A DNA stretch of 64,000 nt, from positions 240,056,584-240,120,583 of the forward strand of contig NC_134570.1 in assembly GCF_050947875.1 (NCBI RefSeq). The letters run 5' to 3'. Of this stretch, positions 63,846 through 64,000 are shown in pieces. The DNA is from Dermacentor variabilis. Taxonomy: Eukaryota > Arthropoda > Arachnida > Ixodida > Ixodidae. Both the position numbers and the translations under genes were made by a program. Each line of letters opens with the position of its first letter. The first letter of the stretch is position 1. The notes below the pieces were generated by a model. That model saw only the letters and a list, made by a program, of their open reading frames with translations, was not told the origin of the DNA and did no database searches.

Positions 63846-64000
63846 GAGACCTTGACTACTGATATTAATGGCTTCCCGCATGAGTATTCTGGGCCTAACT
63901 AAGCTAATGATGTTTGATAATTGCTCTCATATTGGCATTACTTGCCTGGACCAGATAACCAAAATAAACAATTCCATCACATGAATGTGTGCTTGCATGC
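63846..64000. repeat. Satellite, partial monomers at window end
   Basis: The array continues to the last base, ending in the GCTTGCATGC subclass. The right end of the satellite is outside the window. Confidence 0.9.

Overview
The window is eukaryotic repetitive DNA. About 59.7 kb of the 64 kb is one tandem satellite family. It is interrupted once, at about 41917-46258, by an apparently full-length non-LTR retrotransposon (LINE) on the minus strand. I found no host protein-coding gene, rRNA, tRNA or CRISPR array. The two LINE ORFs are the only convincing coding regions. The LINE's ORF layout, its CR1/L2/Jockey-type endonuclease and reverse transcriptase, and its AATAAA-(TTGA)n 3' end suggest an arthropod, most likely a tick or other chelicerate. 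That assignment is inference from the element, not a database match.

Satellite. The basic monomer is 265 bp, measured here from one TGACGTGCAG-like landmark to the next. Length variants are 252 bp (12-bp plus 1-bp deletion), 215 bp (net 50-bp loss with a 12-bp tandem triplication), 223 bp (42-bp loss between internal direct repeats) and 274 bp (9-bp duplication). Each monomer carries short dyads (CCTGGnCCAGG; CACATGAATGTG; in one subclass the 14-bp palindrome GCTTGCATGCAAGC) and an AATAAA. Because 265 is not a multiple of 3 and stops recur at fixed places, the many short ORFs in the array are not genes.

Layout. 1-3235: 5-mer higher-order repeat (HOR), period 1312 bp. 3236-7770: irregular monomers, including a 1812-bp unit that starts to repeat. 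7770-10095: the 1312-bp HOR again. 10096-16854: irregular monomers, much of them a rearranged copy of 3236-5330. 16855-34702: the main homogenised block, an 11-mer HOR of exactly 2865 bp in about 6.2 near-identical copies. 34703-37109: irregular. 37110-40180: a 6-mer HOR of exactly 1540 bp in two copies, made of a subset of the 11-mer's monomers in the same order. 40181-41916: irregular. 41917-46258: LINE. 46259-64000: irregular monomers, including a 2.4-kb segment (51190-53610) repeated at 61690-63845 minus one monomer.

How it fits together. The array looks like a satellite evolving by unequal exchange in whole-monomer steps, local gene conversion and replication slippage, with one recent LINE insertion. 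The LINE has intact ORF1 (coiled coil, RRM-like and FP-C-like regions) and intact ORF2 (endonuclease plus reverse transcriptase). Its 5' UTR holds two copies of a 57-bp sequence, one at the element's very 5' end and one just downstream of a TATA-like box. This suggests a tandem promoter-unit arrangement.
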